DNA of 64,000 nt from an uncultured Croceitalea sp. (GCA_947499565.1 CANMOV010000002.1:682001-746000), one strand, 5' to 3'. Counted from the stretch's first letter, positions 34,902 through 44,141 are shown. A program made the numbers and translations. The notes: a model not told the origin generated them from the letters alone.

Positions 34902-34934
34902 CAAAATTACATGATTTAACATGGTTAGCAAAAA
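34902..34934 (-). promoter_or_regulatory. Complete promoter of tamL
   Basis: Minus strand: -33 TTTG within 34929-34934, 19-base spacer, then -7 box TAATTTTG at 34902-34909. This is a near-ideal Bacteroidota promoter. The -7 box ends 6 bases before the ATG at 34895, so the mRNA should have almost no leader. The -33 part lies inside the first codons of the divergent methyltransferase gene. Confidence 0.65.
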
Positions 34935-35646
34935 CCAACTGAAACTGATTAAGAGCTTACATCAAAAAAAGTACCGAAATGAACACGGACTTTTTTTTGT
35001 AGAAGGTTTAAAAGCAGTGAAAGAGCTTTTAAATTCCGATATAAGTTTATTTAAAGTTTTTTCAACTAATCCGATTAGTACAGAATTTAATGATATTGAA
35101 CATGAAGAAATAGAGGAGGTAGACCTTAAAAAGATTAGTGCACTGCATAGACCGAATGGTGTTTTAGGTGTTTTTAAAACCCCAAAGCCCAAACGAATTG
35201 ATTTTGACGATTGGGTTGTTGTTCTAGATGATATTAGAGATCCAGGTAATATGGGAACTATTATTAGACTTTGTGACTGGTTTGGAATAAAAAACTTGGT
35301 CTGTTCTAAAGAAAATGTAGATTGTTACAATCCAAAAGTCCTCCAGGCTACAATGGGCTCAATAGCAAGGGTAAATATTTCTTATACGAATTTAGAAGAC
35401 TTTATAACTATGACCCCGTTGCCTATCTATGGTACTTTTATGAATGGAGATTCCATCTATAGCGCAGAACTTCCAAAAGCTGGAATACTAATAATTGGGA
35501 ACGAAGGAAATGGGATATCTCCTAAAATAGAGGAGTTAATAGAAAAAAGAGTTACAATACCTCAATTTGGCAGTCCATCTACAGAAAGTTTAAATGCGGC
35601 AACCGCAACGGCTATAGTACTTGGAGAAATAAGAAGTAGAGGCTAA
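34921..35646 (+). CDS. TrmH/SpoU family RNA 2'-O-methyltransferase
   Basis: A 241-residue protein: an N-terminal L30e-like RNA-binding domain with EHGLFFVEGLKAVKELL and a SPOUT methyltransferase domain with VVLDDIRDPGNMGTIIR, GILIIGNEGNGIS and TESLNAATATAIVL, the three TrmH motifs. It should methylate the ribose of a 23S rRNA nucleotide; the exact site is not read from the sequence. It stands back to back with tamL and its upstream region overlaps that gene's promoter. Confidence 0.9.
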   Translation: MVSKNQLKLIKSLHQKKYRNEHGLFFVEGLKAVKELLNSDISLFKVFSTNPISTEFNDIEHEEIEEVDLKKISALHRPNGVLGVFKTPKPKRIDFDDWVVVLDDIRDPGNMGTIIRLCDWFGIKNLVCSKENVDCYNPKVLQATMGSIARVNISYTNLEDFITMTPLPIYGTFMNGDSIYSAELPKAGILIIGNEGNGISPKIEELIEKRVTIPQFGSPSTESLNAATATAIVLGEIRSRG

Positions 35647-35655
35647 TTTTTTTGA

Positions 35656-36351
35656 CTATTCAAAAGTCAGATTGATGAAAATTCCCCGCGTTCTGGCAGC
35701 AAGAAGGTTTCCAGTCCAAGGGCTATTTGGGTCATCATCTGGAACTAACTCATTTGTTAAAGCAAAAACGCCTCGTATAGATGGTGTAAACTTGAAAAAT
35801 TCTGTGTAAAAGTCAATACCAAATCCAAGTTCATAACCATAAACATTTTTTTTCATTCTAAAGGTACCACTGCTATTGTCATCTAAACTATCTTCATTTG
35901 CACCTAAATTAATTGCGGCATAACCCCCACCAATAATAAAAGGTTTAATATTATTAAAGCGTTTGGTACTAAGTTTTAGAAGTAAGGGAAATCGAATGTA
36001 AGTAGATCTTACCTCCCTGATAGCGTCATTTTCAGATGTAAAACCAGGAAAACCAAGAATGCGCTGCGAATACAATAAACCAGGTTCAAATCTTACATCT
36101 GCAAATTCATTAATTCGCATTTCGCCAATTAAGCCAACATTAAACCCATAAGTTTTATCAATAAGAATGTCTTGGCCAATATCATTTTCATATTCAAATT
36201 GAAAATCATATTGATTTACCCCTAAGTAGTACCCCCAATTTAAAAGGGCTTTATCTTCATTTTGAAGATTAATAATTGGATCTTTTCGAAACTGTGCTAG
36301 AAGACTGTTTGTAGCCATTACTATGACTAGCAAGACAAGTAAGTTTTTCAT
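35656..36351 (-). CDS. porT: Type IX secretion outer membrane protein PorT
   Basis: A 231-residue protein with a signal peptide (NSLLAQFRKD). The mature part is an outer membrane beta-barrel; the blocks GFNVGLIGEMRINEFADVRF, EVRSTYIRFPLLLKLS, YGYELGFGIDFY, FTPSIRGVFALTNEL and TRGIFINLTFE match PorT/SprT as I know it from flavobacteria. PorT is needed for type IX secretion and gliding. It follows menG by 4 bases on the same strand, the order I recall from other flavobacteria, which supports the call. Confidence 0.88.
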   Translation of the reverse strand: MKNLLVLLVIVMATNSLLAQFRKDPIINLQNEDKALLNWGYYLGVNQYDFQFEYENDIGQDILIDKTYGFNVGLIGEMRINEFADVRFEPGLLYSQRILGFPGFTSENDAIREVRSTYIRFPLLLKLSTKRFNNIKPFIIGGGYAAINLGANEDSLDDNSSGTFRMKKNVYGYELGFGIDFYTEFFKFTPSIRGVFALTNELVPDDDPNSPWTGNLLAARTRGIFINLTFE

Positions 36352-36355
36352 TTAT

Positions 36356-37084
36356 TTATTTTGACGCTACGTATATAGTTGCAACCCCAAATGTTTGAGG
36401 TTTATTCTCTATACCTATAAACCCAATTTTGGTCAAAATATTGTTGAAAGCTTTGCCATGCGGAAAGATTGCGGCAGATTCTGAAAGATAATTGTAAGCA
36501 ACCTTGTCTTTTGAAAATAACTTACCTATGGTTGGTAAGATGTATTTAGTATAAATCCTATAACCTTGCTTAAAAGGTGTTTTTGTTGGTACAGATGTTT
36601 CGAGTATTGCTAAAGTCCCTTTAGGAGCCAAAACCCTATAAATTTCTTCAAGCCCTTTTTCTAAATTTTCAAAATTTCTAACCCCAAAGGCTACTGTGAT
36701 AGCATCAAAAGAGTTGTCCTCAAAATTTAGATTTTCACTATCACCAACTATCATTTCAATGGTGTTGTCTAATCTCTTTTCATTTACTTTTTCTATTCCT
36801 ACCTCCAACATTCCAGTAGAAATATCTAACCCCACTATTTTTTTTGCACCTGTTTTTACCATAGCAATTGCTAAATCGCCAGTACCTGTTGCAATGTCCA
36901 AGATAGCATTAGGTTTAGCATTACCTACCAATTTTACTACCCTTTTACGCCATTTAGTGTCTATACCTAAAGAAATTACTCTATTTAAACCGTCATAATT
37001 TTTGGAAATAGCATCAAACATTTTAGTCACTTGAGCCTTTTTACCCAAATCAGAATTTTTATACGGAATTACTTTTTTTGCCAT
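36356..37084 (-). CDS. ubiE: Demethylmenaquinone methyltransferase (MenG/UbiE)
   Basis: A 242-residue SAM enzyme starting [16 protein letters not shown] at 37084. An earlier in-frame ATG at 37147 is rejected because a strong -7 promoter box lies between the two. Motifs: [20 protein letters not shown] (family signature), [15 protein letters not shown] (SAM site) and [20 protein letters not shown]. It does the last methylation in menaquinone synthesis, the quinone of this phylum. porT follows directly. Confidence 0.95.
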   Translation of the reverse strand: MAKKVIPYKNSDLGKKAQVTKMFDAISKNYDGLNRVISLGIDTKWRKRVVKLVGNAKPNAILDIATGTGDLAIAMVKTGAKKIVGLDISTGMLEVGIEKVNEKRLDNTIEMIVGDSENLNFEDNSFDAITVAFGVRNFENLEKGLEEIYRVLAPKGTLAILETSVPTKTPFKQGYRIYTKYILPTIGKLFSKDKVAYNYLSESAAIFPHGKAFNNILTKIGFIGIENKPQTFGVATIYVASK

Positions 37085-37100
37085 TTTGGAAATTGAAATG

Positions 37101-37108
37101 CAAAGATA
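37101..37108 (-). promoter_or_regulatory. -7 promoter box of ubiE-porT
   Basis: Minus-strand TATCTTTG, full match to TAnnTTTG, 16 bases upstream of the ATG at 37084. It lies downstream of the alternative start at 37147 and so decides the start. Confidence 0.6.
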
Positions 37109-37290
37109 CAACTTGAGTCTACAGCCATACATATACTTAAGAAGCAAAATAAAATGTGTAATTTTGTCTCAAATTCAGAATCTGTCCCGGTATATGGGTG
37201 AAAGTCTTCACTTTTCAACAAACTATCTCTTTACTCATAGCTGCTCAATTAATAAAAGTTGATTATAGTTAAAAAAATCTTTTTGAGTAA

Positions 37291-38640
37291 ATGAAAATAA
37301 TCATTGCAGGAGCTGGCGAAGTTGGCTTTCATCTGGCCAAGCTTTTATCTTACGAATCGCAGGATATCACTTTAATAGATACGGATAAAGAAAGTCTTTC
37401 CTATGCGGATAACCATTTAGACATAAGGGTCTTAAAAGGTGATGCAACTTCGGTATCTGTGCTCCAAGACGCTAATGTTGAAAATTCCGATCTTGTAATT
37501 GGTGTTACCTCTTCTGAAACAACAAATTTAACCTTATGTCTTTTAGCTAAACAACTTGGTAGTAAGAAGACTATTGCTAGAATTTCTAATACTGAATTTG
37601 TTGATAACAAAGAACTTATCAAATTTGAACAATTAGGGATTGATGAGTTAATATCTCCAGAAGAACTGGCAGCAACAGAAATACAGTTATTATTAAACCA
37701 GTCCGCATTTAACGATACCTATGAGTTTGAAGAAGGTCTTTTAACCATGGTTGGTGTGTTTTTGCCCAAAACTGCTCCTTTTGTGGGTAAAATGGTTAAG
37801 GAAGCGGCAAATATTTTCCCTGAACTACATTTTATGCCTATTGCACTGCAACGGATGGGCACGCAATACACGGTTATACCAAGAGGTGATACCATTTTTA
37901 AGGAAGGCGACCAATTGTACTTTATTACATCTGCCGAAGGCGTAGATGAGTTATACAAGCTAATTGGGATGAAGAAAAAAGAAATCAAGAATGTTATGAT
38001 TCTTGGTGGGAGCAAAGTAGGCTGTAAAACGGCACATTATCTCTGTAACAAAAGGTTTAATGTAAAGTTGTTCGAGAAGAATAAAGACAAAGCCTTTGAT
38101 ATTGCAGATACGTTACCAAATGCCTTAGTTATTAATGGAGATGGTCGTAATGTGGAGTTATTAGAAGAAGAGAGTATCGAATCAATGGATGCTTTTATTT
38201 CTGTTACTGGAAACTCTGAGACTAATATTATGTCTTGTCTTGTGGCAAAATCTAAGGGAATTAAAAAAACCATTGCTTTAGTTGAAAACATGGATTATTT
38301 TCAACTTTCACAATCTATAGGTATTGATACTTTAATTAATAAAAAGCTATTAGCAGCAAATAATATATTCAGATATATAAGAAGGGGAGAAGTCTTGGCT
38401 TTAACCCGATTGATTAATCTAAATGCTGAAATTTTAGAGTTTGAAGTAAAGCCTACATCATTAGTTAATGGAGAAATTATTAAAGAGCTCGATTTTCCAC
38501 GTGATGCTATTATAGGAGGAGTAATTAGGGACGGAAAAGGAATAATCGCTTTAGGGGACTTTCAAATTTTGCAGGGAGATAAAGTAGTTGTCTGTTGTCT
38601 TCCAAAAGCAATTTCAAAAATTGAAAAACTGTTTTTATAA
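37291..38640 (+). CDS. trkA: Trk potassium uptake regulatory subunit TrkA
   Basis: A 449-residue cytoplasmic protein with two RCK units: each has a Rossmann NAD-binding domain (first at KIIIAGAGEVGFHLAKLLS, second at VMILGGSKVGCKTAHYL) followed by a TrkA-C ligand domain. It gates the TrkH channel in response to nucleotides. The trkH start shares a base with its stop, so the two are translated together. A TAATTTTG box at 37158-37165 may be its promoter but is 125 bases upstream. Confidence 0.95.
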   Translation: MKIIIAGAGEVGFHLAKLLSYESQDITLIDTDKESLSYADNHLDIRVLKGDATSVSVLQDANVENSDLVIGVTSSETTNLTLCLLAKQLGSKKTIARISNTEFVDNKELIKFEQLGIDELISPEELAATEIQLLLNQSAFNDTYEFEEGLLTMVGVFLPKTAPFVGKMVKEAANIFPELHFMPIALQRMGTQYTVIPRGDTIFKEGDQLYFITSAEGVDELYKLIGMKKKEIKNVMILGGSKVGCKTAHYLCNKRFNVKLFEKNKDKAFDIADTLPNALVINGDGRNVELLEEESIESMDAFISVTGNSETNIMSCLVAKSKGIKKTIALVENMDYFQLSQSIGIDTLINKKLLAANNIFRYIRRGEVLALTRLINLNAEILEFEVKPTSLVNGEIIKELDFPRDAIIGGVIRDGKGIIALGDFQILQGDKVVVCCLPKAISKIEKLFL

Positions 38641-40130
38641 TGGGACTTAATCTAAGGATTACTGTTCATATAATGGGTTTATTACTTCTTTGTAATGGGG
38701 GTTTTATGCTATTGGCAGCCTTAGTTAGTGGAATTTATCAAGATGGAGCAACTATAGATATAGCAATGGCTGCTATAGTAACCTTGATGGTTGGTGTCAT
38801 GGCTATGTTTTACACTAGGGGTCATCGCAAAGAAATAAAGCGGAAAGAAGGTTATATTATAGTCACTTTTGGTTGGATTGTAATGTCACTTTCTGGCGTG
38901 CTTCCATATATTTTTTCTGGGGCTATACCTTCGATTACGGATGCATTTTTTGAAACCATTTCGGGATATACTACTACAGGAGCTTCTATTTTAAATGATA
39001 TTGAAGTTTTACCTAAAGGAATTCTATTTTGGCGCAGCCTTACCCATTGGATTGGTGGTATGGGAATAATCGTGTTAGCAATCGCTATTTTACCATTATT
39101 AGGTATTGGAGGCATGCAACTATTTGCTGCTGAAGCGCCAGGTCCAGGAGGAGATAAGCTTCATCCAAGAATTACGGATACTGCTAAAAGATTGTGGTTT
39201 ATTTACGTTGGTTATACAGTTGCAGAGACCATTTTGTTAAAGCTTGCTGGAATGTCATTTTTTGATGCCGCTAATCATGCGCTAGCTACGTTATCAACTG
39301 GAGGTTTTTCAACTAAGAATGCCAGTGTTGCATATTGGAATAACCAACCTTTAATCCAATATATCATTATAGTCTTTATGTTCTTGGCAGGGACTAATTT
39401 TGTAATAAGCTATTTTGCTTTTACCAAAAAAATACAACGCGTAATCAAAGATGAGGAGTTTAGAGTATATTCTTTTTTTGTACTAGGATTTACATTAGTT
39501 GCCTTTCTAATTGTGTTGCTTCAGGCGGATGTTCCTGTTTCCGATTACCATCCGCAAGTATGGGGTAAAACAGAAAGTTCATTTAGACATGCATTGTTTC
39601 AAGTTCTTGCTATAATTACAACTACTGGATTTGTTACCGCAGATTTTACCAATTGGACACCTTTCTTAACTGTTTTCTTTTTTGGATTGATGTTCTTAGG
39701 CGGTTCTGCAGGTTCCACTTCTGGAGGGATTAAAGTTATGCGGCATTTACTGATTATTAAGAATGGAATTTTGGAGTTTAAACGAACGCTTCATACCAAT
39801 GCCATTATCCCAGTTAGGTATAATAACAAGACGGTGACAGAACATATCGTTTATAATATCATAGCATTCTTTGTATTGTATATGTTGCTTTTTATTATTG
39901 GAGCTTTGGTGCTAGCATTTTTGGGCCTAGATTTTGAATCTGCTGTTGGAGGTGCTGCATCATCATTGGGTAATGTGGGTCCTGCTTTAGGAGATTTAAA
40001 CCCAGTAGTTAATTTTAGTGAACTACCAGCATTTGGAAAATGGTGGTGCGGATTCCTAATGCTCCTAGGAAGACTAGAACTATTTACGGTCTTAATTTTA
40101 TTCACCCCTTTCTTCTGGAAGAGAACTTAA
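38640..40130 (+). CDS. trkH: Trk potassium uptake channel subunit TrkH
   Basis: A 496-residue membrane protein with four pore repeats. The selectivity-filter regions are ETISGYTTTGAS, LATLSTGGFSTK, AIITTTGFVT and ASSLGNVGPALG. It also has the loop GSAGSTSGGIKVMR characteristic of TrkH. Together with TrkA it imports K+ driven by the membrane potential or ion gradients. It overlaps trkA by one base. Confidence 0.96.
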   Translation: MGLNLRITVHIMGLLLLCNGGFMLLAALVSGIYQDGATIDIAMAAIVTLMVGVMAMFYTRGHRKEIKRKEGYIIVTFGWIVMSLSGVLPYIFSGAIPSITDAFFETISGYTTTGASILNDIEVLPKGILFWRSLTHWIGGMGIIVLAIAILPLLGIGGMQLFAAEAPGPGGDKLHPRITDTAKRLWFIYVGYTVAETILLKLAGMSFFDAANHALATLSTGGFSTKNASVAYWNNQPLIQYIIIVFMFLAGTNFVISYFAFTKKIQRVIKDEEFRVYSFFVLGFTLVAFLIVLLQADVPVSDYHPQVWGKTESSFRHALFQVLAIITTTGFVTADFTNWTPFLTVFFFGLMFLGGSAGSTSGGIKVMRHLLIIKNGILEFKRTLHTNAIIPVRYNNKTVTEHIVYNIIAFFVLYMLLFIIGALVLAFLGLDFESAVGGAASSLGNVGPALGDLNPVVNFSELPAFGKWWCGFLMLLGRLELFTVLILFTPFFWKRT

Positions 40131-40157
40131 ACTAAGAAATAGACATCTAAGAATTTC

Positions 40158-41345
40158 TTAAACTACCGCCTTAATTCTAGAAACTGCTTCTTTTATTTCA
40201 TCCTGAGAGGCTGCATAAGAAATTCGTATTCCATTAGGATTTCCAAAAGCATCTCCTGTTACTGTTGCAACATTGGCATTTTCTAACAAATACATAGCAA
40301 AATCAGACGCATTGTTAATTTTAGTCCCATTTAAAGTTTTTCCAAAGAATGCAGATACATCAGGGAATACATAAAATGCCCCTTCTGGCTCATTACATTT
40401 AAATCCGTCAATACCATTCAATAATTCAAGAATCAATTCTCTTCTTATTTTAAATTCATCTATCATGTATTGCACACGATTCGGTGATTCTAATAGCGCC
40501 GTTATTACTGCTCTTTGCGCAATACAATTTGCACCACTTGTTACTTGGCCCTGTAGTTTGTTGCATGCTCTAGCAATATATGCAGGAGCTCCAATATACC
40601 CAATTCGCCAACCAGTCATAGCAAAAGCTTTAGCAACACCATTTACGGTTACAGTGCGGTCGTACATATCTTCAAACTGAGCCATAGATGAATGTGCAGT
40701 TACCCCATAATTAATATGCTCATAAATTTCATCACTAACTACTATAATTTGCGGATGTTTTTGAAGGACATCTGCAAGTGCTCTAAGTTCATCTTTGCTA
40801 TATATAGAACCACTAGGATTACATGGAGAGCTATACCAAAGCATTTTAGTTTTGGGCGTAATTGCGGCTTCAAGCTGAGCGGCGGTCATTTTAAAGTCGT
40901 TTTCTATTGAGGTAGGTACCTCAACGGGTACACCATCAGCAAGCTTAACAATGTCACTGTAACTTACCCAATATGGGCAAGGTAAAATGACTTCATCACC
41001 TTTATTTAAGCAAACCTGAGCTACATTATACAATGCTTGTTTTGCACCCGTAGAAACTACTAATTGCGAAGGTTCATAGGATAGCTTATTATCTCTCTTA
41101 AATTTAGTGATAATAGCGTTTTTCAATTCTAAATAACCATCCACAGGAGTATAAGAATTGTAGCCATCATTCACCGCCTGTATTGCAGCATCTTTTATGT
41201 AATCTGGGGTATTAAAGTCCGGTTCTCCCAAACTTAATCCAATAATATCTTTTCCTGAAGCTCTTAGTTCTCTAGCCTTTGCGGCCATTTCAAGGGTTGC
41301 GGAAGGAGTTACGCTATTAATCCTATCCGAAAGTTGGTTGCTCAT
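40158..41345 (-). CDS. PLP-dependent aminotransferase (aspartate aminotransferase type)
   Basis: A 395-residue class I fold enzyme. N-terminal LRASGKDIIGLSLGEPDFNT, the phosphate and ring contact region VVSDEIYEHINYG, and the PLP lysine in VNGVAKAFAMTGWRIGYIGAP fit aspartate aminotransferase subgroup Ib as in AspC-like enzymes of Gram-positives and Bacteroidota. It transfers amino groups between aspartate or related amino acids and 2-oxoglutarate; narrower substrate calls are not safe. It is 15 bases after the desaturase gene on the same strand. Confidence 0.92.
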   Translation of the reverse strand: MSNQLSDRINSVTPSATLEMAAKARELRASGKDIIGLSLGEPDFNTPDYIKDAAIQAVNDGYNSYTPVDGYLELKNAIITKFKRDNKLSYEPSQLVVSTGAKQALYNVAQVCLNKGDEVILPCPYWVSYSDIVKLADGVPVEVPTSIENDFKMTAAQLEAAITPKTKMLWYSSPCNPSGSIYSKDELRALADVLQKHPQIIVVSDEIYEHINYGVTAHSSMAQFEDMYDRTVTVNGVAKAFAMTGWRIGYIGAPAYIARACNKLQGQVTSGANCIAQRAVITALLESPNRVQYMIDEFKIRRELILELLNGIDGFKCNEPEGAFYVFPDVSAFFGKTLNGTKINNASDFAMYLLENANVATVTGDAFGNPNGIRISYAASQDEIKEAVSRIKAVV

Positions 41346-41360
41346 TAGTGTGTAGAATTT

Positions 41361-42461
41361 CTAGTATTGTAAGGAAGGCTGTTTTCCTAATTCTTTTAAG
41401 TGTTTGAAGTGCGAAATTATTGCTTTTCTAGTAGTTTTATACTCATTGTAAGGTAAATTAAACTCCTTAGCTGTTTCTTTCACAATTTTTGAAATTTTTG
41501 TGTAGTGCACATGACTAATGTTTGGGAAAATATGATGTTCTACTTGGTGATTTAATCCGCCAGTGAACCAATTAATAATCCTGTTTTTTGTACCAAAGTT
41601 TACAGTTGTAAATAATTGGTGTATTGCCCAAGTGTTTTTCATAGTACCGCTTTCATCAGGTAATGGAGTTTGCGCATCATCTACGATATGAGCTAATTGA
41701 AATACTACACTCAAGATTACACCTGCTACATAATGCATTATAAAAAAGCCAAGTAGTATTTGCCACCAAGGAATATCAACAAGAAGTAAGGGGAGAACAA
41801 TCCAAATTGTAATGTAAAGTGCTTTAGTGACTACCAAGGTACTCCAGTTAATTACTGGACTCGGTAATTTTCCATAAGACAATTTACGCTTCATATAGCG
41901 ATACATCTGCTGAAAATCCGTAGTAATTGCCCAATTGAAGGTTAATAATCCATACAAGAAAATCGAGTAGAAGTGCTGGAATTTATGATGTTTTTTCCAC
42001 TCGGCATGTTTAGAAAATCGTAATATTCTTCCTGCTTCCATATCCTCATCATGTTCATGAATATTAGTGTAGGTGTGATGAAGCACATTGTGTTGAACTT
42101 GCCAGTTATATACATTTCCTGCAAGGATGTAGATACTACTGCCCATTAATTTATTTACCCACTTCTTATTGGAGTAAGCGCCATGGTTACCATCATGCAT
42201 AACATTCATTCCAACTCCTGCCATTCCAACTCCCATTAGCATGGATAGCAACAAATAACCCCAAAAGGGTAGGTCAAGAGTTAGTATTAAAAAATAGGGC
42301 GTAAGAAATAAAGAAAACATTACTATGGTCTTCAAATGAAGTCTCCAATTGCCTGTTTTCTTTATTTTGTTTTCGTTAAAATATTGATTGACTCTTTTGT
42401 TAAGAGTTCTAAAAAACTGTGCGGAATCTTTTCTTGAAAATCGAATTGTATCCTTCTGCAT
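41361..42461 (-). CDS. Membrane fatty acid desaturase
   Basis: A 366-residue membrane enzyme starting MQKDTIRFSRKDSA at 42461; an earlier in-frame ATG at 42506 lies upstream of a promoter box and is rejected. Three histidine boxes that bind the diiron site are present: HDGNHGAY, HNVLHHTYTN and GGLNHQVEHHIFP. The spacing and the last box (QxxHH) are like front-end or acyl-lipid desaturases that use cytochrome b5 or ferredoxin-type donors. It should desaturate membrane lipid acyl chains. It is first in a pair with the aminotransferase. Confidence 0.92.
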   Translation of the reverse strand: MQKDTIRFSRKDSAQFFRTLNKRVNQYFNENKIKKTGNWRLHLKTIVMFSLFLTPYFLILTLDLPFWGYLLLSMLMGVGMAGVGMNVMHDGNHGAYSNKKWVNKLMGSSIYILAGNVYNWQVQHNVLHHTYTNIHEHDEDMEAGRILRFSKHAEWKKHHKFQHFYSIFLYGLLTFNWAITTDFQQMYRYMKRKLSYGKLPSPVINWSTLVVTKALYITIWIVLPLLLVDIPWWQILLGFFIMHYVAGVILSVVFQLAHIVDDAQTPLPDESGTMKNTWAIHQLFTTVNFGTKNRIINWFTGGLNHQVEHHIFPNISHVHYTKISKIVKETAKEFNLPYNEYKTTRKAIISHFKHLKELGKQPSLQY

Positions 42462-42480
42462 CTTATAAAATTTTACGTTA

Positions 42481-42488
42481 CAAAGGTA
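42481..42488 (-). promoter_or_regulatory. -7 promoter box of the desaturase gene
   Basis: Minus-strand TACCTTTG, full match to TAnnTTTG, 19 bases upstream of the ATG at 42461. A TTTG about 15 bases further up is close to, but shorter than, the usual -33 spacing. Confidence 0.6.
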
Positions 42489-42577
42489 ACTAAATTGGGA
42501 GTCCAAAAAGTTAGGGTTATACTAAAACGTCATTTGAGATTCTAAAAGTATTATTTTTGGCCAGTTTAACAAATAGG

Positions 42578-43213
42578 ATGACCTCAGAAATCGTTTTTAA
42601 ATATTTTACAAAGCTAACAGAAGTTCAAAAACAACAGTTTTTGCAATTGGATGCGCTTTACCAAGATTGGAATCAGAAAATTAATGTGGTTTCTAGAAAG
42701 GATATAGATGAGCTTTATATTAGACATGTATTGCATTCTCTTGGGATTGCTAAAATTCAAAAATTTAATGAAGGTGCAGCTATTTTAGATGTAGGTACAG
42801 GTGGAGGTTTTCCAGGAATACCGCTGGCAATTCTATTTCCTGAAACAAAATTCACACTAGTCGATGCTATCGGTAAAAAGATAAAAGTTGTTCAAGAAGT
42901 AATAGATGGTTTACAGTTAGCGAATATAACTGCACATCATTCCAGGGTTGAAGATTTACCTGGACAGTTTGATTTTATTGTGAGCAGAGCCGTGGCAGCA
43001 ATGCCTACTTTTGTGCATTGGACAAAGGGAAAAATTAAAAAGGACTCTACACATGAACGTAAAAATGGAATTCTATATCTAAAAGGTGGTGATTTAACAG
43101 ATGAGTTAAAAGCGTACAGAAATGCTCAGATTTTTGATTTACCAGAGTATTTTGAAGAAGACTTTTTCGAAACAAAAAAGGTAGTATACTTACCTCTAAA
43201 GTTTAAGGGATAA
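42578..43213 (+). CDS. rsmG: 16S rRNA (guanine(527)-N7)-methyltransferase
   Basis: A 211-residue SAM enzyme. I start it at the ATG at 42578 (MTSEIVFKYF), not at the in-frame TTG 21 bases earlier. Family motifs are LYQDWNQKINVVSRKDID, ILDVGTGGGFPGIPLAIL (SAM site) and FIVSRAVAAMPTFVHW. It methylates G527 of 16S rRNA; loss gives low-level streptomycin resistance in other bacteria. It ends at a bidirectional terminator shared with the convergent DinB gene. Confidence 0.95.
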   Translation: MTSEIVFKYFTKLTEVQKQQFLQLDALYQDWNQKINVVSRKDIDELYIRHVLHSLGIAKIQKFNEGAAILDVGTGGGFPGIPLAILFPETKFTLVDAIGKKIKVVQEVIDGLQLANITAHHSRVEDLPGQFDFIVSRAVAAMPTFVHWTKGKIKKDSTHERKNGILYLKGGDLTDELKAYRNAQIFDLPEYFEEDFFETKKVVYLPLKFKG

Positions 43214-43240
43214 AAAAAGGCGCATATAGCGCCTTTTTTG
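43213..43240. terminator. Bidirectional terminator between rsmG and the DinB gene
   Basis: Perfect stem aaaaaaggcgc with gcgcctttttt (43213-43223 and 43229-43239) and a 5-base loop atata. A/T runs on both sides allow use on both strands between convergent genes. Confidence 0.85.
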
Positions 43241-43253
43241 TATAGGTTAAATT

Positions 43254-43766
43254 TTACTTACTCCATGGTGGAACAACTCCGTTAGAACGGGCATAAGCAA
43301 TTAATTGCCCTTTATGTTCACCGTTGTGTTCCATCATAGCTAAAAGACCACCTAGTTTGTTCATTTTAGCAAAACCGAAGTCAACTTCAGTGTTTAAATC
43401 ATCATTTTTAACCATCATGATTTTCTCTAATACAAACTCATTTGATTTTTTTAAGGTAGCGATAATATTTTCTTTACCAGTAATTTTGCCCAAATTCATC
43501 ATATCTACATCTTCTGGTGGTGGAAAACCCATTTTCATTGCTAAATAATAGTTACCTCCTGCCACATGTAATAGTGCTTCTCCAACTGAATTAATGCCTT
43601 CTGCTGGTCTCCAGTCGTATTGGTCTTCAGAAAAGGCCTCAGCTAATTGAATTACTTGACCTTGATTGCCCTGTAAAACTCCTTGTATGGTAGCTTGGGC
43701 TAAATTGTCTTGTGCATATGTTACCACAACCAAGAGTAACATACATAGTGTTGTTAATTTTTTCAT
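43254..43766 (-). CDS. Exported DinB-like protein
   Basis: A 170-residue protein with a signal peptide (LLVVVTYAQDN), so it works outside the cytoplasm, which is common for this subgroup in Bacteroidota. The mature part is a four-helix DinB-like bundle with EALLHVAGGNYYLAMKMGFP and MMEHNGEHKGQLIAYARSNG, whose histidines form the metal site. No catalytic role is known to me. It is the second DinB-like protein in the window; the other is cytoplasmic. Confidence 0.85.
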   Translation of the reverse strand: MKKLTTLCMLLLVVVTYAQDNLAQATIQGVLQGNQGQVIQLAEAFSEDQYDWRPAEGINSVGEALLHVAGGNYYLAMKMGFPPPEDVDMMNLGKITGKENIIATLKKSNEFVLEKIMMVKNDDLNTEVDFGFAKMNKLGGLLAMMEHNGEHKGQLIAYARSNGVVPPWSK

Positions 43767-44095
43767 TATTTATAGATTAAGGTTATGCCACGAAACTAAA
43801 ACTTAGCATGTCTTAAAAGTAATGAAAATCTTTAGGGATTTGTAATGCTAGTAGAAATGAATAAGAAAAATATTAGGTAAAAAACACATTTGCATATACT
43901 AGTCTGCACTTGTAAGCGTATTTTTTTAAACGATACCAAATCTTGTCAATTGTATTACCTAAACCAATAAATATGTTTCCTAGTGAGGTCATAATAAGGT
44001 AAATTTAAGTTAATGATAATTTATAAACAATTAATTAACGTTAAATTTACATTGAAATTGCCTTATTATTGAAGTAGAACAATTGATAAAGTAAA
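43767..44095 (-). other. Intergenic region between pruA terminator and the DinB gene
   Basis: About 330 AT-rich bases with no gene of normal length. The only structured content I find is a possible 39-codon open frame at 43873-43992 on the minus strand, listed separately. It should also hold the promoter of the DinB gene, but no full TAnnTTTG box is close to its start. Confidence 0.5.
43873..43992 (-). CDS. Possible 39-residue small protein
   Basis: An open frame from ATG at 43992 to TAA at 43873, too short for most gene finders. The product starts MTSLGNIFIGLGNTIDKIWY and goes on as a basic, aromatic helix with RLKKYAYKCR. It could be an amphipathic membrane-binding peptide. A sequence close to a -7 box (TACCTTAT) is just before the ATG, which would leave little leader. 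No family recognised; the frame may be chance. Confidence 0.3.
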   Translation of the reverse strand: MTSLGNIFIGLGNTIDKIWYRLKKYAYKCRLVYANVFFT

Positions 44096-44141
44096 AAAAC
44101 GCTTCTAAATAGCCTGAAATTGAGCTAGTTAGAAGCGTTTT
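44096..44141 (-). terminator. Rho-independent terminator of pruA
   Basis: A 13-base perfect stem (44096-44108 with 44129-44141) around a 20-base loop; on the minus strand it is followed by seven T. It lies 23 bases after the pruA stop. Confidence 0.8.

Noticed and set aside
34896-34931. Longer start of tamL at 34931
   Set aside because: It would begin inside the promoter and before the signal peptide, and overlap the divergent gene.
37085-37147. Longer start of ubiE at 37147
   Set aside because: A full -7 box lies between this and the start at 37084, and the extra residues do not match the family.
37148-37290. Possible riboswitch or RNA gene before trkA
   Set aside because: Some GC-rich words but no stable fold or tRNA-like arms could be drawn.
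40133-40160. Hairpin between trkH and the aminotransferase gene as a terminator
   Set aside because: The 8-base stem is nearly all A/T with a 12-base loop and overlaps the aminotransferase stop; too weak to call.
42462-42506. Longer start of the desaturase at 42506
   Set aside because: A full -7 box lies between the two starts.
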